A DNA stretch of 36,566 nt from Verrucomicrobiota bacterium (GCA_016871535.1 VHCZ01000033.1:1-36566), one strand, 5' to 3'. Counted from the stretch's first letter, positions 15,058-22,106 are shown. Notes: generated from the sequence alone by a model not told the origin. Made by a program: numbers and translations.

Positions 15058-15098
15058 AATCAGTTATCAGTAATCAGTAGTCAGTAACCAGTAGTCAC
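15058..15098. repeat. Degenerate heptamer repeat (AATCAGT family)
   Basis: AATCAGT, TATCAGT, AATCAGT, AGTCAGT, AACCAGT in a row (15058-15092). It lies in the 92-bp gap between the aldolase stop and the dehydrogenase pseudogene start. Confidence 0.7.
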
Positions 15099-15140
15099 CT
15101 CAGCAACATTGCCAAACGCTGATCGTTGCCTAGATTCACG

Positions 15141-16193
15141 CTACTTCAACCGTGTCATGATCTGGTCCGTAATGGCCTGGACCGCGGCCTCCGCGTCTGC
15201 GTCGTAGCCGGCCGCCGATTCTTGTTTTGCAGGCGTGGCGCAGGAGACCCCCGGGCGCCACTCAGCGTTGTCGCACAATTCACATTCTTTGAGCCCGTGG
15301 CGCGGATCGGGAATGCCGAGGCTTTGCTTGATCTTCAGCAGGTCCTGGAGTTGCGCGGGCGTGAAGGTATTCGGAGTTTTGCCCAGTTGCGCCGCCACCA
15401 GAACGGTCCGGCAGTAAGCCTCCAGGATCTCCATTTTGAAGTAGGCGTCCTCGACGTTGTTGTGGCTCCACGCCACGACTCCGTGGTTGGCCATCAAGAT
15501 CGTGTTGTGCTTATCAACCAGATCCGCCACAAGTTGGCCCATCTCCGGCGTGCCCGGCGTGCGATACGGCGCGATCGCCACCGAAGAAAAGACTTCGTAT
15601 TCCGGGATCATGCACGTGGGCGGTTCCATCCCGGCCACCGCGAATCCGGTCGAGTAAGGCGGATGGCAATGCACCGTGGCCACGGCCCGCGGCTGGCGCT
15701 TCAGGATCTGGAGGTGCATCAAGATTTCGCTCGTTCGCTTCATCGTTCCGGCAAGCTGGTTGCCCTCGAAATCCACCAGGCACATGTCTTCGGGTTTCAT
15801 GAACCCCTTGCTCACGAGCGTCGGCGTGCAGATCGCGATGTCGTCGCCGACGCGGATGGCAATGTTGCCGCCGTTGCCATCGACGTAGGCGCGCTGCCAC
15901 AAACGGCGGCCCACGTCGCAAATCTCTTCTTTCAACCTTTGGCAGTAGGGCGAATTGAAAAAGGCTTCGAGGTCGGCCTTGGCGCTTTTTGAATTCAGCG
16001 GCTTGCCGGGCGGAACGCCAGGGGCCCCATTCGACGAGGATGTCGATCCGGACTTGGTTGCGTTGCGCGATTCCAGGTCGCGCAACAAATCCCGCGCCGA
16101 AGGCGTCAAGATCGCATCGGCAGGCAAGCGGGACACGTCGCCGCCGGAGCGAATCAATGCTTCGATTTCTTTGGCGCTGATGACAGTTTTCAC
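15141..16193 (-). CDS. Class II aldolase (deoxysugar-phosphate aldolase of PV-type BMC)
   Basis: A 350-residue protein. Residues 75-320 are the class II aldolase/adducin domain, with catalytic-type E156 (RTSEILMH) and zinc ligands H175, H177 (TVHCHPPYSTG) and H237 (ANHGVVAW), as in L-fuculose- and L-rhamnulose-phosphate aldolases that yield lactaldehyde plus DHAP. FucA is about 215 residues, so this one is much extended. The N-terminus (VISAKEIEALIRSGGD, LPADAILTPSARDLL) resembles the start of EutQ-type BMC proteins and is joined by a Ser/Gly/Pro linker. The C-terminus has a linker (PAKQESAAGYDADAE) and a short amphipathic helix AAVQAITDQIMTRLK, a likely encapsulation peptide. A CELC...C cluster (C304, C307, C318) is unexplained. 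It stops 93 bp before the dehydrogenase remnant. Confidence 0.88.
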   Translation of the reverse strand: MKTVISAKEIEALIRSGGDVSRLPADAILTPSARDLLRDLESRNATKSGSTSSSNGAPGVPPGKPLNSKSAKADLEAFFNSPYCQRLKEEICDVGRRLWQRAYVDGNGGNIAIRVGDDIAICTPTLVSKGFMKPEDMCLVDFEGNQLAGTMKRTSEILMHLQILKRQPRAVATVHCHPPYSTGFAVAGMEPPTCMIPEYEVFSSVAIAPYRTPGTPEMGQLVADLVDKHNTILMANHGVVAWSHNNVEDAYFKMEILEAYCRTVLVAAQLGKTPNTFTPAQLQDLLKIKQSLGIPDPRHGLKECELCDNAEWRPGVSCATPAKQESAAGYDADAEAAVQAITDQIMTRLK

Positions 16194-16196
16194 GCG

Positions 16197-16502
16197 TTAC
16201 TTCTGAAACGGATTGTAAAAGATTTCATCCACCAGGGCCGCGTTGATCGCGTCCACGGGCGTGGGTTCGTCGAACGGCTGCGCGGCTTCACGGCCTTCGA
16301 CAAAGCCGATCGTCTGCCCAACCCCGCCGCCGAGATTATCGTAAACCACGAGGCTCGGGTCTTTGCTGAGACCGGTCGGGGTTTGTGTGCCGCGCTGGAA
16401 GTGGTCTCGGGTAAACGGCGACACAACCAGCCACCGCGCACCGTGAAGGGCGGGAATGGTCTTGCTCAAAGTTACACGGCCAATGACGGAGCCAAGTTTC
16501 AT
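16197..16502 (-). CDS. BMC-P shell vertex protein (EutN/CcmL family), paralogue 1
   Basis: A 101-residue pentameric vertex protein. It shows the family's start (MKLGSVIGRVTLSKTIPALHGARWLVV), a central LVVYDNLGGGVGQTIGFVEG and the C-terminal PVDAINAALVDEIFYNPF. BMC-P pentamers cap the twelve vertices of the compartment. It lies 3 bp upstream of the aldolase start on the same strand, so the two are tightly coupled. It is more divergent than the other two BMC-P proteins in the operon (for example NAALVDEI in place of the usual IVGIVD), which suggests a specialised paralogue. Confidence 0.9.
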   Translation of the reverse strand: MKLGSVIGRVTLSKTIPALHGARWLVVSPFTRDHFQRGTQTPTGLSKDPSLVVYDNLGGGVGQTIGFVEGREAAQPFDEPTPVDAINAALVDEIFYNPFQK

Positions 16503-16514
16503 AGACTAAACACC

Positions 16515-16632
16515 CAATTCCGAATGACGAATGTCGAAAGAAATCCGAAATCCGAATGTACTACGGCGCCGTTCTTCGGACTTCGGGCTTGAGAATTCTT
16601 TCGTCATTCGGATTTCGCTCTTCGTCATTCAA
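16515..16632. repeat. Inverted heptamer-type element between two BMC-P genes
   Basis: The left arm (16515-16558) is built of CGAATGA, CGAATGT, CGAAAGA and AATCCGA units; the right arm (16591-16632) carries the reverse complement (TCGTCATTCGGATTTCG and TCGTCATTC). A GC-rich core separates them. The right arm overlaps the 3' end of the second BMC-P gene by 4 bp. Confidence 0.7.
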
Positions 16633-16907
16633 ACTGGCACTCCGGGTTCCTTCTCATCCACGACGCCAATGACCATCCAGCGCGCGGGACTTTTGTCGTC
16701 GCCGACCGCTTTTCGCGCCGCCAGGCCGTCCGAGGAGATGATCACGCGCTGGTGCATGCCCGCGCCATGCGCGTCGATGGCCACTTGCGGCGCGCCCTCC
16801 GCATCGCCGGCCTGATTGATCGGCTGGCAGATCACGAGCCGCCAGCCCTCGAAGCTCGGATGCTTGCGAGTAGCCACAACGTTGCCTTCGACGCGAGCCA
16901 ACAACAT
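16629..16907 (-). CDS. BMC-P shell vertex protein (EutN/CcmL family), paralogue 2
   Basis: A 92-residue pentamer-forming shell protein: MLLARVEGNVVATRKHPSFE, then LVICQPIN, an AIDAHGAGMHQRVIISSDG stretch and the closing MVIGVVD strand, all typical of EutN/CcmL. The stop lies inside a heptamer-type repeat. The start is 9 bp after the aldehyde dehydrogenase stop, so the two genes are cotranscribed. One of three BMC-P paralogues in this operon, in line with PV-type loci. Confidence 0.92.
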   Translation of the reverse strand: MLLARVEGNVVATRKHPSFEGWRLVICQPINQAGDAEGAPQVAIDAHGAGMHQRVIISSDGLAARKAVGDDKSPARWMVIGVVDEKEPGVPV

Positions 16908-16916
16908 ACAACAGGG

Positions 16917-18416
16917 TTAGTAGATGCGCAGATTATCCACCATGACGCACCGCCGGACGCGACAGAACGTTTTGGGATTGGTCACGCCCTCACCGGTTGG
17001 CGTGGCGATCGAGTAGCTCAGATACCCTTCGCCGCCGAGACCCAGGCCGGACATGCACGGTCCGTTCTTGATGAACAATGTGGTGTCGAGCGCGCGAGCC
17101 ATCGCTGTCATGTTCTCGACATCGTGCGAGTGAATGATGCTTGTGTGTTTGTAGCCGTGCTCGGCTTCGATCGATCGCGCGATGCCTTCCTCGACGGTTT
17201 TCACGCGGACAATCGGCAAGAACGGCATCATCTGTTCCTCGACCACGAACGGATGATTCGCGCCGGTCTCCGCAAAAAGAATCTGGGTGCCGGACGGAAT
17301 CTCGATTCCCGCAGCCTTCGCCAGCGCCACGGGATCTTTGCCGATAAACTCCTTGTTCACCGAAGCGTGCGGGCAGCCGCCGCCCTGGGCCTCTTTGAAC
17401 GTGAAGGCGGCTTTGGTCAGCGCATCGAGTTGCGCAGAATTGAGACGCACGGCGCCGCTTCGTTCCATCTCAATCATGAGCTTGTCGGCAATGTCTTCCA
17501 ACGCGAACACTTCCTTCTCGCCAATGCAGAGCAAGTTGTTGTCGTAGGCTGCGCCCTGAATGATGGTCCGGGCTGCGCGCTTCATGCAGGCCGTATCATC
17601 GACGAGCACAGGGGGATTGCCCGGCCCGGCGCAGATGGCGCGCTTGCCGGTTTGCATGGCTGCCTTGACAACGCCAGGGCCGCCAGTGACCAGAAGCAAG
17701 CGCACGGCCTCGTGTTTGCACATGGCGGCGAAGCTTTCCATCGTCGGCTTCTCGATGATGCACGCGATATTCTCAATGCCGGTTTCGCGATGAATCGCTT
17801 CGTTGAAGGCGCGCACGGCAGTAGCGGCGCAACGCGAGGCGGCCGGATGCGCATTGAACACGACGGCGTTGCCTGCGGCGGCGATGTTCACGATGTTGCC
17901 GCTGAGCGTCGGGATGGAGTGCGTGCTCGGCGTCACGGCGGCTACGACCCCAAACGGCGTGTACTCCTCCAACGTAATGCCGTGATCGCCGCTATGCCCG
18001 TCGGGGTGAATCCAATCCACCCCGGGGACGAGTTTGATGATCTGGAGTTTCTCGATCTTGTGGTCGAGCCTGCCGATCTTCGTTTCGTCCAACTCCAGTT
18101 TGCCCCACGCCTGAGCGTTCTGGTTGCAAAGGGTCTTGACGATTTCCTCGATCTTGCGGCGCGCGGCGACGCCCTTCTGTTGCAGTTGGAGGAAAGCTTC
18201 GTGCGCGGCGGCGCAAGCTTCGTTTGCATCCTGGAACACGCCGAACTTGCCGCGCAAGGCCGGACTGACGGGGGAATTTCCTTTGCCGTTGCAACCGCAC
18301 GCCGGCGTGGCGGGCGTCGGAGACGTTGTTGCTGCCTGTTGCGCCGGAGCACTGCCCAGGCGGCCCAGCACTTCACTCACAATGTCACGGATCAAAGCTT
18401 CGTTGACAGCACTCAT
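16917..18416 (-). CDS. pduP: CoA-acylating aldehyde dehydrogenase (PduP type)
   Basis: A 499-residue aldehyde dehydrogenase. The catalytic Cys is C297 in YDNNLLCIGEKEV, the position used by CoA-acylating PduP/EutE enzymes; VTPSTHSIPTLSGN, VTGGPGVVKAAM and AGPGNPPVLVDD are the usual NAD/CoA-site motifs. Residues 1-20 (AVNEALIRDIVSEVLGRL) form an amphipathic helix much like the PduP encapsulation peptide, followed by a Pro/Thr/Ala linker with a CGC motif at 40-42. In this operon the substrate is expected to be lactaldehyde from the aldolase, giving lactyl-CoA and NADH inside the shell. The operon context and length (PduP is about 460-480) fit. The 202-bp gap upstream is larger than the others and may contain an internal promoter. 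I see no Shine-Dalgarno. Confidence 0.93.
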   Translation of the reverse strand: MSAVNEALIRDIVSEVLGRLGSAPAQQAATTSPTPATPACGCNGKGNSPVSPALRGKFGVFQDANEACAAAHEAFLQLQQKGVAARRKIEEIVKTLCNQNAQAWGKLELDETKIGRLDHKIEKLQIIKLVPGVDWIHPDGHSGDHGITLEEYTPFGVVAAVTPSTHSIPTLSGNIVNIAAAGNAVVFNAHPAASRCAATAVRAFNEAIHRETGIENIACIIEKPTMESFAAMCKHEAVRLLLVTGGPGVVKAAMQTGKRAICAGPGNPPVLVDDTACMKRAARTIIQGAAYDNNLLCIGEKEVFALEDIADKLMIEMERSGAVRLNSAQLDALTKAAFTFKEAQGGGCPHASVNKEFIGKDPVALAKAAGIEIPSGTQILFAETGANHPFVVEEQMMPFLPIVRVKTVEEGIARSIEAEHGYKHTSIIHSHDVENMTAMARALDTTLFIKNGPCMSGLGLGGEGYLSYSIATPTGEGVTNPKTFCRVRRCVMVDNLRIY

Positions 18417-18618
18417 AATTCATTGATCAAAGGAGCCAAAAACCTGCTGGCAGGACGTAAGTGACTGGATTCTACTTTGCACGGCAGACATCGAATCGCA
18501 ACATGCGAACGGAGAAGCCATTGTGCTCATCGCTGCTGATGGCGCCTCTGTGCATGCGATCTTTCGAGCGGTTAGGTATCCAAAGCCGTTTCATAGCGGT
18601 AGCATTCGGCCGCAGAGT

Positions 18619-18936
18619 TCAGCGCGGCTCCTTTGCGCTGTAAATCTGTTTCCCCAGCACATCGACCGAATCGACGATGCCGATGATGACCGCATCGACG
18701 GGCGCTTCTTTAAGTCCGGGCGCAAGCCGGGCGCTGCTGCCCTGGCAAAACATGACCATCTCGCCGATGCCAGCCCCCACGCTGTCCACGGCGACAATCG
18801 TGTTCACGCCCGGGCGGAACTTGGTGGGGTCCTTGTCATCGACCAGTTGAGGGCGCAGGAGGAGCAGTTTGCGGCCGCCCATGCTGGCGTCTTTCTTGGT
18901 CGAAACGACCGAGCCTTCGACTTTGGCGAGGAACAT
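18619..18936 (-). CDS. BMC-P shell vertex protein (EutN/CcmL family), paralogue 3
   Basis: A 105-residue EutN/CcmL protein: MFLAKVEGSVVSTKKDASMG, RKLLLLRPQLVDD, VAVDSVGAGIGEMVMFCQG and the closing VDAVIIGIVDSVDV are textbook for the family. It is the most canonical of the three BMC-P paralogues here and so the best candidate for the main vertex protein. Its start codon is directly preceded (minus strand) by six perfect copies of a 7-bp repeat, leaving no room for a normal Shine-Dalgarno. Transcribed with the BMC-H gene upstream. Confidence 0.94.
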   Translation of the reverse strand: MFLAKVEGSVVSTKKDASMGGRKLLLLRPQLVDDKDPTKFRPGVNTIVAVDSVGAGIGEMVMFCQGSSARLAPGLKEAPVDAVIIGIVDSVDVLGKQIYSAKEPR

Positions 18937-19071
18937 GTCAGTTGTCAGTTGTCAGTTGTCAGTTGTCAGTTGTCAGTTTGTCGGCGCTCCGAACCCGCGA
19001 TCCGCGATTCGCTACCTGGCGCCTTCCAGTCGTCGGCGTCTCAGGACTGACAACTGGAGACTGACAACTGA
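18937..19071. repeat. Six perfect GTCAGTT units and an inverted counter-arm
   Basis: GTCAGTT repeats six times without error (18937-18978). After a GC-rich core, ACTGACA/ACTGGAG/ACTGACA units (19046-19066) give the reverse complement, so the element can fold as a long hairpin. It fills the whole gap between a BMC-H stop and a BMC-P start; the six-copy arm touches the BMC-P ATG. Confidence 0.85.
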
Positions 19072-19356
19072 TTACTTCTTCTTGGGCAGGACCGCATCGA
19101 CTTCCGCGTGAGGCCGGGCAATCACATGCACGCTGACGACTTCACCCTTGATCGCTTTGACTGCTTGCGCGCCGGCGTCGGTCGCCGCTTTGACGGCGGC
19201 GACATCGCCAACCACGACCGCGGTGACGAGGGCGCTGCCGACCTGTGTCATCGGGCCGGCCAGTTCGACGTTTGCGGCTTTGAGCATCGCGTCGGTGCCC
19301 TCGACCAGAGCGACCAGGCCGCGTGTTTCCAGGAGTCCAATTGCTTGATGAGCCAT
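19072..19356 (-). CDS. BMC-H hexameric shell protein, paralogue 1
   Basis: A 94-residue single BMC-domain protein: MAHQAIGLLETRGLVALVEGTDAMLKAA, then the pore segment TQVGSALVT and [18 protein letters not shown], the signature of facet-forming hexamers. The pore loop reads GSA, the common form with a small, polar central hole. The C-terminus ends in lysines (PKKK). It is one of three BMC-H paralogues, and the only one downstream of ackA. Confidence 0.95.
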   Translation of the reverse strand: MAHQAIGLLETRGLVALVEGTDAMLKAANVELAGPMTQVGSALVTAVVVGDVAAVKAATDAGAQAVKAIKGEVVSVHVIARPHAEVDAVLPKKK

Positions 19357-19362
19357 AATTGA

Positions 19363-19390
19363 GTTGAGAGTTTGGAGTTGAGAGTTGAAG
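19363..19390. repeat. Heptamer repeat (GTTGAGA family)
   Basis: GTTGAGA, GTTTGGA, GTTGAGA, GTTGAAG in tandem between ackA and the BMC-H gene, directly in the leader of the latter on the minus strand. Confidence 0.7.
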
Positions 19391-19402
19391 CGGTGAAAGC
19401 GG

Positions 19403-20593
19403 TTAGTCTTTTGGGGTTTCCAGAAAGCGTTTGACTTCGCGGGCGACGACGAGTTCTTCGTTCGTCGGGATGATCAGGATTTTGACACGCGAGTTTGGCG
19501 CGCTAATCACGGCTTCTTGCGCCCGGAAGGAAAGGTTTTTTTCGCGATCCAGAATGATGCCGAGCTGATCCAGGTTCGCGCAGATGGATTCGCGCAGTTC
19601 GGCGCGGTTTTCTCCGATGCCGGCGGTAAAGACAAGCGCGTCGGCGCCGTTGAGTTGAAGACAATACGCGCCGATCCAGTGCCGGATTTGATGAACGAAG
19701 ACGTCCAAGGCCAATTGAGCTTGTTTGTTGCCCTGGGCGGCTTGCGTCTGAATGTCGCGAATGTCATTCGCGCCGCCGGACAGGCCTTTCAGACCGGATT
19801 CTTTGCACAAGAGCCGCTCGGCTTCGTCCTGCGTGAGTCCAGCGGTCCGCATCAGGAAGGGCAGCGCGAATGCATCGAGGTCGCCGACGCGATTGTTGTG
19901 GGGCAAACCTGACTGCGGGCTCATGCCCAGGCTATTGCCGACGGCAACGCCATTGAGAATTCCGCTGATTGAAGAGCTGCCGCCCAGATGACAGGAGATG
20001 ACGCGCAAGTCCGGCTTCCGCACCGGACTGCTTCCGCCGTCCACGTAAAGCCGGCGCGCGCGTTGGGCGACGTCTTCGCGGCCGAGAAACTCCGCCGAAC
20101 GTTCGGCGATAAACTTGTGGCTGGCGCCGTGAAAACCCCAGCGCCGCACGCCTGCGTCATGCCACGCTTGCGGCACGGCGTAGCGCATCGCGGCTTCCGG
20201 CGCCCATTGATAGAAGGCCGTTTCAAACAACCCCACCAGCGGAGTTCCGGGCATCCGTTGAGCGAAGAGCCGGATGCCGGCGATGTAAGGCGGGTTGTGC
20301 GCAGGGGCGATGCTGTTGCACGCTGCCATCGCGCGGACGGTTTTTTCATCGAGCCGCACGCAGCCATTTACCCCGAGCGCCAGCACGGTCTTGAAGCCGA
20401 CGGCTGCCAGATCTTTTTCGCTGGCGATGTGGCCGGCGTCGCGCAACTGGGCCAGGCAATCTTCAATCGCCTTTGGATAATCGGTCACGCGCTCGAAGCC
20501 GCCCTTGTTCAAGAGGCTTTCCTGGCCGTTTGAGAATTCGAACAGCCGCCACTTGAGCGACGTGGAACCGAGATTGGCGACGAGAACCTTCAT
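19403..20593 (-). CDS. ackA: Acetate/propionate-type kinase, divergent BMC variant
   Basis: A 396-residue ASKHA-fold kinase close to AckA length. Visible motifs are NLGSTSLKW (residues 7-15), FHGASHKFIAERS (H155), CHLGGSSSIS (H202), NNRVGDLDAFALPF (R235) and TAGIGENRAELRE near the C-terminus. Expected reaction: acyl-phosphate (here lactyl- or propionyl-phosphate) plus ADP to acid plus ATP. Several residues differ from standard acetate kinase: the GHRVVHGG segment is replaced by VGFKTVLALG, and the conserved FDTAFH reads FETAFY (E124 for the usual Asp). It has no obvious encapsulation helix, so it probably works in the cytosol on acyl-phosphate leaving the shell. A heptamer-type repeat separates it from the BMC-H gene downstream. 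Confidence 0.88.
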   Translation of the reverse strand: MKVLVANLGSTSLKWRLFEFSNGQESLLNKGGFERVTDYPKAIEDCLAQLRDAGHIASEKDLAAVGFKTVLALGVNGCVRLDEKTVRAMAACNSIAPAHNPPYIAGIRLFAQRMPGTPLVGLFETAFYQWAPEAAMRYAVPQAWHDAGVRRWGFHGASHKFIAERSAEFLGREDVAQRARRLYVDGGSSPVRKPDLRVISCHLGGSSSISGILNGVAVGNSLGMSPQSGLPHNNRVGDLDAFALPFLMRTAGLTQDEAERLLCKESGLKGLSGGANDIRDIQTQAAQGNKQAQLALDVFVHQIRHWIGAYCLQLNGADALVFTAGIGENRAELRESICANLDQLGIILDREKNLSFRAQEAVISAPNSRVKILIIPTNEELVVAREVKRFLETPKD

Positions 20594-20610
20594 GAGGCGC
20601 TGGCGCGCAA

Positions 20611-20637
20611 TTTGTGATTTGAGATTTGAGATTTCAA
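20611..20637. repeat. Heptamer repeat (TTTGAGA family)
   Basis: TTTGTGA, TTTGAGA, TTTGAGA, then TTTCAAAT, between the ackA start and the BMC-H stop. The reverse complement of this word (AATCTCA) is the one inserted inside the FAD oxidoreductase gene at 4702-4729. Confidence 0.75.
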
Positions 20638-20638
20638 A

Positions 20639-20917
20639 TTACTGGAGCCATCGGCCGAGTGTGGATAATCCTTCGTGCGGGCGTGGAATCACTTGCACGC
20701 TGATGACTTGGCCGACTTGCGCGGCCGCCGCAGCGCCGGCGTCCGTCGCTGCCTTGACCGCGGCAACGTCGCCTCGGAAGAAAGCCGTGACGTAGCCGCT
20801 GCCGATCTTTTCCCAGCCGACGAACGTGACGTGGGCGGCTTTGAGGGCGGCGTCGCTGGCTTCGAGCAGGGCGCTCAGGCCTTTGGTTTCGATCATTCCA
20901 ATTGCTTGTTGAGCCAT
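20639..20917 (-). CDS. BMC-H hexameric shell protein, paralogue 2
   Basis: A 92-residue BMC-domain protein: [28 protein letters not shown], pore segment [27 protein letters not shown]. The pore loop is GSG, flanked by aromatic residues (W, Y, F F) that are unusual compared with its two paralogues and could alter facet contacts or pore lining. The C-terminus ends LSTLGRWLQ. Cotranscribed with the next BMC-H gene, 47 bp away, separated by a heptamer repeat. Confidence 0.95.
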   Translation of the reverse strand: MAQQAIGMIETKGLSALLEASDAALKAAHVTFVGWEKIGSGYVTAFFRGDVAAVKAATDAGAAAAAQVGQVISVQVIPRPHEGLSTLGRWLQ

Positions 20918-20923
20918 AAATCA

Positions 20924-20951
20924 GTGGGGAGTTTGGAGTTGAGAGTTGAGA
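20924..20951. repeat. Heptamer repeat (GTTGAGA family)
   Basis: GTGGGGA, GTTTGGA, GTTGAGA, GTTGAGA in tandem, in the leader of BMC-H paralogue 2 (minus strand). The same word family occurs at 19363 and 21262. Confidence 0.7.
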
Positions 20952-20964
20952 GACCCGAGACGAC

Positions 20965-21255
20965 TTACTTCTTCGTCGGCGCCGCCTCGCCAAGGAACGC
21001 CTTGAGAAGGTCCTCGTGTGGTCTGGCGATGATATGCGAACTGATCAGTTCACCGACCTTGCTCGCCGCCTTGGAGCCGGCGTCCACGGCGGCTTTAACG
21101 CTGCCGACGTCGCCTTTGGCCAAGACCGTGATGAGGCCGCCGCCGATCTGGACGGTTTTCACCAGCGAGACGTTCGCGGCTTTGACCATGGCGTCGCTGG
21201 CTTCCACACTGCCGACGTATCCTTTGGTTTCAATCATTCCTAATGCTTCGCTCAT
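20965..21255 (-). CDS. BMC-H hexameric shell protein, paralogue 3
   Basis: A 96-residue BMC-domain protein: [31 protein letters not shown], pore segment [31 protein letters not shown]. The pore loop is GGG, which leaves a more open, less polar pore than GSA. The tail is AAPTKK. It is the first shell gene after pduL and the likeliest main facet protein by position; this is inference. Confidence 0.95.
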   Translation of the reverse strand: MSEALGMIETKGYVGSVEASDAMVKAANVSLVKTVQIGGGLITVLAKGDVGSVKAAVDAGSKAASKVGELISSHIIARPHEDLLKAFLGEAAPTKK

Positions 21256-21261
21256 AGATTT

Positions 21262-21331
21262 GTTGAGGGTTGGGAGTTGAGAGTTGGGGGAAGTATTCAG
21301 CGATCACTAATCAGTTGTCAGTTGTCAGATT
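21262..21331. repeat. Two adjacent heptamer repeats with different words
   Basis: GTTGAGG, GTTGGGA, GTTGAGA, GTTGGGG (21262-21289) are followed by TCAGTTG, TCAGTTG, TCAGATT (21311-21331). Together they occupy the gap between pduL and the first BMC-H gene. Confidence 0.75.
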
Positions 21332-21339
21332 CGAGGGCT

Positions 21340-22017
21340 TCATCGGATCAGTTCGCATGGGGTGTCCGGTTGGAGGTTGCAAGCGTTGCCTTCGTCGGTA
21401 TCGATATGAACCTCCAGCTTAAAGCTTTTGTCCACGCGGACGAGAAGCTTGTCGAACGTTAAGCCGCACGGCCCTCCCACTTTGAGCTTCATGTCCTGGC
21501 CGTTCTTCACCCCGTAGAACTCAGCATCGTCCGGGTGCATGTGCACGTGGCGCAAAGCGCGAATCACGCCTTTGGACATTTCAAAAAAACCGGCCGGGCC
21601 CATGAGCATCGCGCCGGGAGTGCCTTCAATGTTCCCGGACAGCCGCAAAGGAATTTCAAAACCAAGGGCGATGGCGTCGGTGTAGGCCAGTTCCACTTGA
21701 TTCAACGTCCGGCAAGGTCCGAGGATGCGGAGATTGGAGATGACCCGACTGCGCGGCCCGATCAACGTCACGGCTTCCTGCGCCGCGAACTGCCCCTCCT
21801 GATAAAGCCATTTGAAAGGTGTCAACTGATGGCCTTTGCCAAACAAGATCTCAACCGTCTCCTGCGTCAGGTGGCAGTGCCGGGCGCTTACGTTGACGAC
21901 GAGAGGATTTGGCCCCGCGGCTGAACGCGGCAACGGTTTTCCAAGGCGGCGATAAACGGCCTGTCGAACGAGGTGTTCGACCACAGCCCGATGAACCGTT
22001 TCGCCAAGTGCTGCCAT
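21340..22017 (-). CDS. pduL: Phosphate acyltransferase PduL
   Basis: A 225-residue PduL protein. Both zinc sites are intact: H47 and H49 (SARHCHL), E109 (LNQVEL), H157, H159 and H161 (RHVHMHPDD) and H204 (LEVHIDTDEGNA). It swaps CoA for phosphate, here turning lactyl-CoA into lactyl-phosphate and freeing CoA inside the compartment. Residues 5-25 (GETVHRAVVEHLVRQAVYRR) form the amphipathic helix typical of a PduL encapsulation peptide, followed by a short Pro-rich linker. It is the first gene of the leftward BMC operon, 89 bp from the divergent DeoR gene. The start at 22017 keeps the whole helix; no Shine-Dalgarno is apparent. Confidence 0.95.
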   Translation of the reverse strand: MAALGETVHRAVVEHLVRQAVYRRLGKPLPRSAAGPNPLVVNVSARHCHLTQETVEILFGKGHQLTPFKWLYQEGQFAAQEAVTLIGPRSRVISNLRILGPCRTLNQVELAYTDAIALGFEIPLRLSGNIEGTPGAMLMGPAGFFEMSKGVIRALRHVHMHPDDAEFYGVKNGQDMKLKVGGPCGLTFDKLLVRVDKSFKLEVHIDTDEGNACNLQPDTPCELIR

Positions 22018-22042
22018 AAAAACAGGGGGTCTTTCTGGATGT

Positions 22043-22062
22043 ATTTGAAAGAAATGTCAAAT
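22043..22062. promoter_or_regulatory. Candidate operator in the divergent BMC/DeoR promoter region
   Basis: ATTTGA-N8-TCAAAT is a perfect 6-bp-arm inverted repeat in the 89-bp gap between pduL and the DeoR gene. On the minus strand a TTGACA -35-like hexamer lies inside it, which would suit repression of the BMC operon, but I could not find a good -10. Next to it is a direct repeat, CAAAATCTAT-CAAAATCTAC (22072-22091). Either could be the regulator's site. Confidence 0.45.
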
Positions 22063-22106
22063 GAATTATTGCAAAATCTATCAAAATCTACCAGAGTCGC
22101 GCTCGA

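Noticed and set aside
15126-15992. Plus-strand open frame of 288 residues
   Set aside because: Antisense to the class II aldolase with intact zinc ligands; repetitive Arg/Val/His composition.
16752-18464. Plus-strand open frame of 570 residues
   Set aside because: Antisense to the PduP-type dehydrogenase, whose catalytic motifs are unambiguous.
18417-18618. 202-bp gap searched for an internal promoter, tRNA or riboswitch
   Set aside because: Only a short CCTGC/GCAGG palindrome is visible; no convincing -35/-10 pair or RNA structure.
18937-19071. Repeat array considered as a CRISPR
   Set aside because: Units are 7 bp and directly adjacent with no spacers; no cas genes nearby.
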